Positions 1 to 12,600 of a DNA stretch of 64,000 nt are shown piece by piece. A program made the translations under genes and the position numbers. This stretch comes from Patiria miniata (taxonomy: Eukaryota > Echinodermata > Asteroidea > Valvatida > Asterinidae). Under the pieces are notes generated by a model that saw only the letters and a program-made list of their open reading frames with translations, did not search any database and had not been told where the DNA came from. The stretch covers positions 24,243,162-24,307,161 of the forward strand of contig NW_024037072.1 in the NCBI RefSeq assembly GCF_015706575.1, read 5' to 3'. Positions within the stretch are counted from its first letter, which is position 1; the number at the start of each line of letters is the position of its first letter.

Positions 1-505
1 GGGGGGGGGGGGTGACGGGGGGGGGGGGAAGGATATATGCCCCACTATTAACTGTGGGATTGCCCATTGGATCATTTCCCCAGATTTTTGTTGTGATAAA
101 CCAAAAATGATCAATTTGAGGTTATCTTTTAAATCTCCAATGGTCCAATTCATTAAATAGTTTTGGAAAATGGAGAACATTACAAAAGCTTACAATGCAC
201 TGTTTGTAAGGTCAAGTGCGCAACCCTTACATTTGTATCATGAACAGCACCCCCTAGTGTAACGTGGGTGTCCAGCCCCCCTCCCCCCCAACCTATAATT
301 CAAATTTCCATGGCTGGGCAGTTTTGGGATTTTGCCATATGGCCATCCCCCATTCCCCCCCCCTCCCACTCGCGGACACGGATTTACGCCACTGATTGTT
401 ACACTGGCAGGACTATTCCCTTTGACAAGTGTTGTTTGTTGTTGCCTTTGGCAGGGATTTGTTTTGCCAAAATACCCCGGAGGGCTAGTTAATGACACCA
501 CAAAC
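1..505. other. Partial ABCC intron with poly-G
   Basis: Left-edge intron of the ABCC gene. It starts with G-rich homopolymer (1-28) and has short C-rich stretches around 276-365. No NBD2 exon was recognised on either strand. Confidence 0.6.
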
Positions 506-617
506 CTTGATATTTCTCCGTTGGAAGGCAAGTGTAATGCTCAATTCTCTCCACGGCGTTCATTCGGATCTCCAGCTCTCCGCAGAACTTTGCCAAGTAG
601 CCTATCACACTGGAATT
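506..617 (-). CDS. ABCC8/ABCC9-like: ABCC exon 24: end of TMD2, last exon in window
   Basis: 112 nt, phase 0 in and phase 1 out, acceptor TTTGCAG and donor GTTTGT. It encodes [20 protein letters not shown] then [14 protein letters not shown], the conserved helix before NBD2 (SUR: MELQLGAVKRIHGLLKTE). NBD2 exons would follow to the left of base 1. Confidence 0.9.
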
Positions 618-3600
618 CTGCAAAATAAAAACCAGAAGATTGGAGTAGAAGAATGTCTTGAGCATTTCTAGAAATGCAAACTGTATTTCAGTGATAACAC
701 TCTAATGTTTGAATGTTTTTGTATGGGATTAATTATACTTATTAGATGGAATTAAAATAAAGCACTATGATGTTGGGGATGATACATCCTTGGCTGTTTC
801 TAGGGGGGAGGATCCATTTTGCGCCGCTTCACCGCTGGAGAACACTTGACTGGATAGTGGTGTGTATCTACATACTGACTCAAGGATTTCAGTCTGGCAT
901 ACATTTCAAGTACAATAGCATAAAAAAAAACAATGAAATGAGTTTTGGCTTTTTTTGCGTGTCTCTAATACACAAAGGAACCACCTGAATTATTGCGGGG
1001 TAGCAAATAATACTAAAGTTGTAATTAATATCTATCAAAACTATACATGGGCAGATTACTCAGTTCAATGTCTTTTTCAAAGTTGAAAAACGTTTGTATT
1101 TCTACAAAAGAAGAAACTTTAATAATAAAAACGTCATTTTTAAGGGTGAACACTAGCATCGGGAATGCAACTTTGTGCGCAATGCCATTGGAGCATCAGG
1201 TTGGCGTAGCAGTACTTTCCCCGCCTTCCACCGCTGTGACCCGGGTTCGTTTCCTGCCTGGCCCACATGTGGATTGGTTTTCAGTCCCTACCTGATTCCA
1301 TGGGTTTTCCCCAGAATATTCTGCTGGGCTTTTCCTCCCACCTCTAAAACTGCAATTTCTCTTCATTGTCTCCTGTCTACAGGTTTCTTCAGGCTTGTGA
1401 GCTACAGTGCCTAGGGCGCTTTTGAGGAATCCTTGGTTTCATTACCAGAAATAAAATAATATTAATAATTATAACAATTTCTCCTTTTATAAAAAAATGT
1501 AAATGTGTGCGTTGTTTATGAGAAAACTGCCATACCTTTACAGCTATCGCAATGGCCAGACCAACTAGGCTTGCCGACACTCCATCAAAGGAGGATGCCA
1601 GCAAAGCTGCAACACCAGCAGCCAAGACCATACAAGTTCCCAAAATGTCCTATCGAGAAAAGAACCGAAACAGGTCGGCCCGTAAATGTGTGGGGCCAAA
1701 CGTGTGACATGCTTGTGTCCCTGCTACACTTGGCCTGTGTGATTTGCCATGCAAGTGTCATTAAAATTGACTTCAAACTATTTGTTATCTGTTTGGCAGG
1801 TCATTTGCTTTCTACAGTTTCTTTTGGAGACAGGGCTGTGCATCGGAACCTGGTACCCGATTCCCCGACAGTTGATGTCAGAAACCGGTTCCAGATTACG
1901 GAATCCGGTACCCGTAACCAACTTTATAAATTAATAACAAATTGAGTTTCTCTTTTTTTGTCAAGTAAACCAATAAAATATTTCAATAAAATTCATATCT
2001 GTGTCTCGGATGGTTTTATTTTATTGAGACAATTCTTGTTTCATTAAAACAATCAGCGTTCATGAGTCCCAGAAGGACGATAAATGTTGACGTCACTAGT
2101 TTCGCAAAAGTGACAAAAAAGTTAATGCCGAGTAAAAGCTCTCTCAGCATTTATTACAGCTTGGCACCGCCGGCTCATTGACATCAACAGATTGGCAAGG
2201 ATCTGATGAAATATATACCAAATCCACTGAAGAATTTGGAACAACTCCGCTTGACTCCGTGGCCACACTTGGTGATGGAGTTGCCTTTTCAGTTCGTTCC
2301 AAAAAATTCTCATTGCACGGAGTCCACCCATGGACGTAAATGGAGTCCACTTCCGATACACGTATTATGCATGACGCATGCAGGTGTACTGTGCAGCCGT
2401 CACGTGCCTTGCGTATTTCTCATCTTGGGAAATTCCCTTGACATGAGCATCATATGTAACAGGGACACGGGAGAAAAAGCGCGCAGTTGAAATACAGCAC
2501 TGGTTAATTACTTGGCTATAGCTAGTGGTACTACACATGTCTATGGGAAGTGGCTTCAACTGCTTCCACAGGTGTATGTGTTTGCAAGCCATATCCAAAG
2601 AATATGGACCAGGCCATCGTATTTTGAAGAACGTTTGAAACAGGGCACTAGGATATAAATGTGTGCTTGGCTGGTTTTAAACACTATGCTTAAGACCGGT
2701 TTGGAGTCTGGATGCTGATAATGACCCGAGACAAAAGTCAGCGTCCAAACTCCAAACTGTCTCAAACATAGTGTTTAGTACCAGCCAAGTACACATTTAT
2801 TCCCATTCATACATACTGATCGAAACTGATTTTATAGATGTCAAGAATACAATGGACTCACTTACCAGCCAGATGTTGAGCCACAGGTTACTTGTCTGTA
2901 GGTAAAGGTATGCTGTGCAGTTCTCATTGACCTTGGAGAGAAGACTAGCCAGGAAATGTTTTTGGTAGCTTTGAAAGAAAAGAAAAGAAAAAACTTTTAG
3001 GCCAAACAAAGAAGAGCCTCCGGTTTCTGGTCTCCATGCATGCGCATCACCGTAGCCGTGCGTGTCGGCAAAAATAAAACTTTTTTTTTTTCAATGTAAG
3101 ATGATGTCTCAAAACCGCCAAACTCACTGGTTTGACTGGAATCCTGCTGCTGCACAACTTTAATGTGTTTTAGATGGGGTTACGATCGAGTATGTGGCCT
3201 CTTGTTCTCCCATATATTTTGCACTTAATTTGGTCGGGCACCGTTTGCAGACGGTGATGTAATTTTGTAATTGTGCGTCTGGAAGCCAGACTGAGGGAGC
3301 GATGGTCGTGTATCTGGAACCTGTAAACACTTTTTAATTAGCGCAAATGTAAGGGAGCAGACTAATGACCAGCCCGCAGCAGCTCATGCACGAGGTCGAT
3401 GTCGCTGTATGGTCTGACATTACCGCTTTCTCTGATTGTTGTCTTGAATTTCCCGAAGAAAGAAACCAGAGACTTTTTTTTGGTGCCCTGTATCTTGAAT
3501 CAGTGGGAGAATATAGGTTACTTTAGCACAACATGTCCAGAAATCATTCTGGCTTTTGTTTCTACTTCCATTCTGAATGCACGAGGCATTCACACAGAAA

Positions 3601-6600
3601 TAGTTGCATCATTTTGGTACAAGACTGTACATAAATATAGATTTGTGCCCAAGTCACATTTCATCATAAGTGATAAGAAATATAAAGCATTGTTGGCAAT
3701 TTAGGAAAATCCAAGGAATGCAATGACTGCAGTAACATGCACACGAACAAGTACGGTAATTAAAGAGGTCAAACTCTTGTTAAGTCTTGAATAAAAAGAA
3801 AGGACTGGTACCAGTCTATTCATCCCTTCATTATATTTAGACACATGGTTTTTTTTTTGTAATCCTCCGCTTCATCTCTGTCTTAAGCTAGCTAACTTGG
3901 GCGATTGTTGCCATGATCTGCTGAAAGAGCATTAAATCCTGTACTTTATGAAGCCAAAGTATTTTCTTTTGGTTAACACATGAATAATTCATGAATGATT
4001 CTGCTGCGCATGCTTGAGTTGAAACCAAAGCTGAGATGAAGGTAAGGTTTTAAAAACGCCACCAATTACAAATAAACACTTATGCAGACTCTTCGGATTG
4101 ATTTTGATTGATCAATTGTGCTTCACACATCGCCTCTTGTCAAACTAACAGTTGTCTTCTTATCCGCTCTGTTCACAAGTACCCCCTCACCGGCAAAGAA
4201 AGTTCAGTTGGGGGTAACTGGACAACGCCATCATGCCTGACTGCAATATTTTGCCACGGCGAAGCGCGGCCACTGCGTCTATTATACATACTACAAATCC
4301 CCTGGTGTACGAGCGTCACACACAAGGAACGGTGCGCGCGCGTCGACCAGCGAAACGTAGTATCCCGCCCATTGCAGTTTGCTAGGTAAAAGGGCGCCCT
4401 CTTTTGTTGATGCACGGAGCCCATACAGCTCTAGCTCTGCTAATGCAGCCACTACACCAATATTAAACTGATTTTCCTGGGTCACCACAAATTAATAGTT
4501 TAAGAGTGGCTCAAAGTGCATGCCCTTCTTTTCAGGATTATGGGTATTTCCATTAAAAAAACAAAAACATGCAAGTTTAATACATTCTTTTTGTTATTTT
4601 TTGCAGCTACTTTCTGTGTATTTTTTTGGTTCTGTATCACTGTCTGTATTTTGTTTGAGGTCAAATAAATAAATAATATTAATAATATAGACCCAGATAA
4701 AAACAATTGAGAAAGGTTTACTTCATGTGTCAATTGTTCACTGACAAGACTCTACAGTCAGGCTGAATGACTGCACCTGTCATTATCTTCAAGCAAAGTT
4801 GATTCCTTGATCCTGATTGGTCGATCCGTGGCAACAACAGTGTGATATTATACCTAATCGCACGGTCCGTATCGCACTCTGCGTATTGAGCTATTCCATG
4901 ATGCACGTACCATTCCTCCTGCACGCAGTTGTAATAGAACAACTGCTGAATGGTTCGTGTACCGCGTACGTGTTCCAGCTTTACTGTACGCCAAGTTTGC
5001 CTGAAGACAACTTTGTTATCCCGCTCGCACTCGCGGAACACGGAAAATGTAGTGCATCTTGCACCCACATACTTCGACCTCGTTGTATGTGGGACACAGA
5101 TGTGATACATTACTTCATGTTCCACTCGTGTCCACGGGACAAATAATAATCTCTCAATGACTTGCAGATGTAGTTGCTTCTGATGACAGTTTCCAACATC
5201 AAACTTAGTTCCAATCTTTGGAATGATTTAGTTCCGCGCAAATCTGGAACCCAAGTCTTAAATAGGTGTGACTTACCCATATGCTCTGATTGTTGGAAGA
5301 CCATCCAGGGTCTGTGTGAAATATGCTAGTACTGGGGATCTGGATATGCTTTCCATTCTCTTGATTTCTCTAACAAAAGAAAGCAAACAAATATAGGACA
5401 CAATACATTGAGACACAGAAAATACATTAATACACTGAAAGACTCAGAGAGAAATTAAAGATAGACAAACAAACCAACATTTACAGGAACAGCTGAACAA
5501 GCAGCCTGACAGACAAATAAACAAACATGGCTAAATGTAGATTGAAAGAGCTGGATGGAGAGTGATGATGATACCATAAATAAGTAATTTGGGTGATTCC
5601 CAATACAGTGCGCCACTTAATTAGCGGTTTCAACGGAGAGTGCATTTTCGGAGACGGTCGACACATTCGCAGCGCAGTCAGTAGTTTGGTAAGTGTATGA
5701 TTCATGTATCACAGCAAGTCGGCCATGTTTTTGTCGACCGTAAACTTGAAAAATTGACTCGGTGGTTTGCAGGTATGTTGTTTGCAGGTATGTTGTTTGC
5801 AGGACTTGTGATGGGTCTGCCATTTGACCAGCAAAGGCCATAACGACAACTCTGTAGTTAGTCTTTGTAGTTAGTCTCTGATCCAAGGAAACAGAAGTTG
5901 TAGTCAGTCTTTGATCCATGGAACCAGAAGTAACAGTTAGTCTTAGAGACAAGGGACTAGGAGCAGAAGCAGGAGATGGAACCCGTTACCTTGAGGAAGC
6001 CAGAAAGAACCTGACTATGAGGAAATGGATGATTGCTAGAGGTATGATGGCTATCAGGTACGCTGGCGCTACGATGCTATCCAAAATGATGAAGAACAGT
6101 CCCTCAATCGCGTTGAATAAAACCGCATCCAGATTTTGAAAAAGATACTGTGAAGAAAAAGTACATATTATTATCTTACCTGTCTTTTTCATTTTGCTGA
6201 TCATTATGATATTGGAAAATTAAAGGGATGCTTAACTCTTTCGCTACGGCAAGCTGCTGACAGCAGCACACACAAATTGTACAGGTCGTACGGAAAGCCG
6301 CTGGCAGCGGCTCGGTGACGCCGCTGTGAATAAACAGGGTATCCCCATGACGTGGGCCATATCTACATAATTTATATCGTATAACCTCTGACCCTAGTTT
6401 GAGCCGCTGCCAGCGGCTCTCCGTCTGGCCGGGGTGCGCTGCAGGTTATTGTGAGCAGTTTGTTTACGGAGATACATTTAAAGATAGCAGCGCCCACATC
6501 GACGCTCGGCGGAATTTCCAGCGATTTATTACGTCCAGTTGGGACAAAATGGTTACATTCATGCAACTTAAAAAAGGAAGGGCAGCAAGTTTGCCATTAA

Positions 6601-9600
6601 TCTTGAATAACAGTAAACTTTGGCTTTTTTTGTTCATGTCTAAGTTAGCAAAATTAACTGTTGACCCAACACAAGGGAGTGAGCGAGAAAAGCCAACAAA
6701 TTACAGGTCCTTCACGGGGCAAAGGTTCTTTCCAGCCTCACTACAAACTAATTCGGTAAGGAGACATGTTTCCTCTAGGAATACGTACTTGGTCTATGCT
6801 GTTTGTATCACTCGAAAATCGATTCAGAATTCGGCCAGTTGGAGTCGTATCAAAAAACCTGCAGGAAAAAAATTCAGATGGGTATGTAAGAACAAAAAAA
6901 TTCTGTGCGACCCATAGAAATTTACATAAAATATAGGCAAACAAGAACTAAGCAATACAAATATATAAGGTCATGAGCCACTGAGTTGTAAATACAAATG
7001 AATTTTAAAATACCATAACATTTTGACAGTGAATATATATTTCTTATCACGTCTTACAATGTCCAGAGATCACATCAGTTCTTTAAAAGATTTCTCCTGA
7101 AAAAAAAGGAGCCTTACTGTATTTGATTTGATAAAAAAATCTCAAGTAATCCAGTTTGTTTTGCGTGGGTTTCTCATTTGTGCAATTTGTATATCTTAAC
7201 TTTGCAATACAATCACATCGATTGTAGTTAAGTCAGTGCATAAGGCACAAAAAATACTTCTGCTTCCGAGTACATGGTATTCGAAAATAGGGTAGCTAGG
7301 TAGGTTTTTTTATTTTTTATTTTTTTGCAAATTTTTTTGTGGACGATCATATCGTGTAGTCAAGGGTTAAAGGTAGTCATCGATGGTCTTGGGTGTTTTT
7401 TCCCCCTCATTTTTCCCATAAAAACATTAGGGTAGAATAGGGCAGGTAGGGAAACCAGGTTTTTTGGGGCTTAAGCTATTTACCTCAATGGAAGATGTAT
7501 AACATTATTCAGAAGTTTTTGGAAGAGATTCCTGGTTGCAAAGTATGCAGCACTGGTGCGGGCGACATCAGATATGATGACAGCTGTCACACAGCCAGCT
7601 GACCAGGCAGTATATCCCATGATGTAATAGCTTGTCTGAGCAGGTACAGTAGTCTGTAAAATACCCCCCAAAAATAAAAAAAATGTATGAGGCTATAGAT
7701 CTGCTTTTCTCAATAGAGAGATTCCATCTTTACAGATATATGTCATGTATGTATGCATACGTTTTGCTTTTCGTAACCGTTATCGAGCATTCCATTATTT
7801 TGTACGCATATGCTTAGTTATCATGACTGTTGCTATTAAATCCAAATGACAGCATCCGATGAAAGTCTCATATATCTGCAGCTAATCCTGCTTTGAATCA
7901 CAGACATATGGCACATATACCAGTATGTACAGAAATTCATTCTCTTTTTATTCAAATCATGCATGATTAAATAAATTAACAGAGAAGAAAGTGAACATTG
8001 ACCAAGTACTATGTGTTTCACACTGACGCGAAGCGAGCGACATATCCATGCCGACGATGCCGTGTTCCATGAACACCCGTAGCGAATAGCGAGGTGCATA
8101 TGATGTCACAAGACCACCACAAACTGATGACCTCGCCAGTGCACTAACTGTATGCGTTCGCTTGCGAAACCTTTCTAATAAACATTGAGTGCCATTTTGT
8201 TTCAAGGGCAGCCAACAGAAATGTATCAATTTCAACTAAAAAGATTTATCCTAACATTACACAAAATGAATTTCATTTCACACTGTGCATGTCTTGTGTG
8301 CAATAAAATGAAAGTATCATTTCATGACTAAATTTCAGCTGATTTTGATTTGATATCTCAGTCAAACAAGAATATTTCTAGAATAATACTAGCAAATATT
8401 CCTCCTACCAGCAGGCACTCCAAGCTTGTGGTGTGCAAGAACTTCAGCAAAGACATGAACATACATGTTTAAAATTCACTAAATCCTTAATGCAGTCCGA
8501 TGTATTCCGTAGTTGGCTGCCTAACCAAAGAAGCCCCCCCCCCCCTCTTCCTCCCACAATCCCCTACCCATCTCTCCCGCCCCTTCAATCCCTGCCCTAT
8601 CCCTTCAATTCCCCTTACCATCCCCAGTTATTTTTGCTTGTTCGTGTGTTTTATATTTGTATGATACAACAGTCTCAGATTCTTCTTATAACATTTATTT
8701 AATCTTTTTTACTTCTTCCTAATTATAAAGTGCTTTTTATACTGAATGTTTACTAGTTTTAAAGTTTTTCATTGTAATGCCATTTCAATTCAGCTTTCGG
8801 GCTGCGATAGTGGCTTTAATAAACCAGAATAATAATAATAATTAGAAAATTTACAAAATGACTTTTTGGGAGAACTTCTGACAGTGCATCTCCATACACA
8901 CAAAATCTTGCACAATGGCAACCTAAGGGAATTGTCAAATGAGGAGACGAAACTTTCTTTATTTGAAAGAAATAATAAGTGACAAATGTAAAATATATTG
9001 TGTGGAATCTGGTTCCATATGAACAAGCAAAATTCTCAATCTACTTTTGGGTCTCTAATCTCACCTGAGCTTTTGTACCTAGTGTTCCCTGGTAATTTTT
9101 TTTATTTTTGTTTTACAAATAGTGTTTAAATATATCCCATGTTTCTTAATAATGTCATTCTTATTTCTGTATACATGTATACTTATTACTTTTTTTACAT
9201 GATAATTTCTCTCGTCTTTTATTCCTTATTTTCGTACTACTACATGTAAAAGGAGTCTTTTAATTCATTAGTAAGGTATTATAACATGTGATTTTAGGAT
9301 AATAACACTTTTTGTGAATTGTCTAAATTCAGCATATTGCCGCGATGACAATTTTTATGCAATAAACCATTTCAGTTCAATTCAATTCAAGGTAAGCTTA
9401 CATTTGTATCTGCTATGCCAGCTTCACTCCACTCAGCCAACTTGAAGGCCTTGCCTATCAGGCAGCCATTGAAGACAAACAGAGCAACTATCCATGCCAG
9501 AAGGGGCCAACCAATCACACGGATCAGGTACAGATACACCCTGTGGGACACACTGCCGTACTTGCGCTCTTCGTCTTTGACAAGCTGGCCAGATGGTTCA

Positions 9601-12600
9601 TGCTTATCCTGTTGGCTGCTTGTGTCTGAAATGCAGTCTGAAAAGGTCGTGTCAGAATGAATTGGCAATGGCTTAGCAGTGTCATACTATATGGAGAGCG
9701 GCTTCAGCCGATTCCATAGGCAGATGTATAAACTGAAAGCCACAGCCAATTAAAGCTTATCTTAAAGATGCATACTGAAAGCCACAGCCAATTAAAGCTT
9801 ATCTTAAAGATGCATACCCCGTGCTCTTAATATTTTTTTCTCTCGTAACAACTTTTCAATTGAACCACAACGGGAAACTGACTAGGACTAGGTGAACTGT
9901 AACAATCAGAAAGTTGCACAAAAAATTGACTGGAGCGAGGCTTGAACCTTCATTTGAAATATTTGTTAAATAAATAGCCATATCCTCTCTGAGTGATACC
10001 CGTTTTTTTCATGACTTTGGGCGTGATTCCTGGCTGTACGGCATCCGGGGTTTATGGCTTCTGACTAGCGCTCCCTGAAAAAAGACATTGACTAATTATT
10101 GGGGAACTGCCAACATAGGGCTGGATAGCTCAGTTGGTAAGAGCACCGGAATGGTTATCCAGAATGGTTATCCGAAAATCGCAGGTTCAAGCCCCGCTCC
10201 AGTCATTTTCTTTTTTCAACTTTTCAAATGTTTAAACTGGTTTGTTTTGCTTTAAAGAAAAAACTACTTTATTCCAATTTTGGGCGTCTAACCCTCTGAA
10301 AAAAAGGCTTTCATTCTGTGCACAAAAAACCTGCTCAGCGAGAGCCAAATTATTGGCTGGCAGTCAATTTGAAGTTTGAGAACAAATAATTTAATAACTA
10401 AACGTCGGTGGATTTCTTAATATGTCACATTCAAAAGTGTATAACTTTTATATTGCTAGCAGAATAGCACATGAAAACACAAATCTATTTTTGAAGAAGA
10501 ACTCAAACACAACACAGGGAATGCATTTGGCATTCAACAGACTTCTTAAATTGGATGGAGCATCGGACATACAAATGTCAGATAAACCAGGTTTTGTAAT
10601 TCCTAAACGCTTCACAATTTCTGCATCTATTGCAGACCGACACTGATTTAAGGAGAGTTTACACTAAAATTCCGAAGGTATTGCAGTCCAAACAAGAACC
10701 AAATGAGGTTATTTTATTACATGTGAATAAACTCAATGAAGTAAATGCGGCAATATTTGAACAGAGGCACACCAATGGGCTCCCTGCACAAGTACCCCCT
10801 CAACAGTAATGAAGGGCGACTTACAAGAGACAACTGGAAGTGACATTTGAATACATACATACATATAGGCATTTTTATAGCACCCCACAAAGATCGGAGC
10901 GCTTTACAAAAGCTGACATATTAATTAAAGATACAAACAAAAAATGCATTGATACAGATACAAAAAACTATACAAGCAAAATAACATATGGCATGATTAA
11001 ACAAATAAATGGGTTTTGAGTCTATTTTTGAAGAGCTGAAGTGTGTTGCCTACGACACCTGAAGCTCATGCGAAAACGCTATGGCTTTGTGCAGGTTCAG
11101 AATAAGCCATGTGTATTTTACACTTATATACACGAGCGAACCAGTACGCGCATGCAGCGTGTCCCGTCCATGTGGCTCTCGCAGGTATAATAAGTGCCCT
11201 CTCTCTCGTACATCCCAAGCTGAAACACACCAGGGGCGAATTGCAATAACGTGGTCTAAGACGGCTGGCTAAACCAGTCCGATTTTAGCCTGCTATTGCT
11301 CTTAGACGGTCTTGGTTAAGACACCAAACTTAGCCCATTGCAATAAGCTGGTCTTTACAAAGCCCGCTTAGAGTAATGATTCACAAACAAACATATTCCA
11401 TAGTTACTAACAAATACCGCAGAGACTGCAAACATTTTTTTGTAGGCCGGTTTGTGTGATTCAAATCATGCGAAATCAAATCTGTCAATTCCAAGATTTT
11501 ATGTTGAGAGAATATTGCATTTGCAGTACAACTCAGTGTCATTACATTTTTTTCTAGAAGATTCCTTCTATCCTGGAAAATCCTCCCTCCAAGCAGCATT
11601 CTTTTTTTTTTTTAAAGATTATCACACACTGCCATCAACTGGAAAAAAAAAACATGTTAGGAAAGAATAATTCAACACACCAATGAATTCCAAAAATCCC
11701 AACTATAGACCATTTTAAGCCAGCCCTACCCAGGCTAACTATTTTAAGACTGTCTTAATACTTAGACCGTGTCATTGCAATGGTCTAACTTATAGACTGA
11801 CTGACAGCCAGAGCTTTGAGACTGTCTCAAGCACATAGACAGCTTTAAGACAGGTTATTGCAATCTGCCCCAGCGGTAAAATGAGCCTTTCATTTCCCTC
11901 TGCTCAAACAACACACGTGTGCATGCATGCACTTCGGATGATTTTTTTCTCTCCAAAACTGTGCTAATGCAGCCACCTTTGTTGTTCTCTCATAGCTACA
12001 AGGTAGGAAATGGAATATAATTAACTCACCCGGTTTCTTGCCATTTGTGATGTCACTGGACTGGTCTGCCAAAGGTGGCTCATCTTTAGATGACCGCTCC
12101 AAATCGTCCACTTGGTCTTGATGATTGGTGATTGGCTGGAGTAACTGCGACCAGGATGGACTGGTATGAAAATCCTCGGCACCGATCTCCTGCTGTGTTC
12201 CTTGTAATTCAACTCTACCATTGATCATCACAAGGACCTATGAGAGATGAAGTCACAAAACAATACAATGTGATTCGTATACATGTTTCAACCTTGGTCG
12301 CCTGAACAACTAGGAGCATCCTGAGTTTCATTTTGGATATTTGCATTGATCTTTGAATTCACCTTGCGCTAACCCTCCCTCTCTGGCTGACAAATTTAGC
12401 TACGTCATCACTGCAGTCCACATTCATCAAGTGACTGTTTTTATCAGTTAAGAATTCCCTTGTTAATTTGATATAACCATGCTTTGCCTGGAAGTGGTTA
12501 TGTCAGCTGTACCTACCAGTTACCTCTTTTGTCTGTTAATGGAATTTGACTAGTCACAGTGTTTACACAAAAGTGATCTGACTGGGTTTTTTTGCATGGC

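Noticed and set aside
1-506. Search for NBD2 exons of the ABCC gene
   Set aside because: No Walker A, signature or DEATASID-like sequence in any frame; must lie off the left edge.
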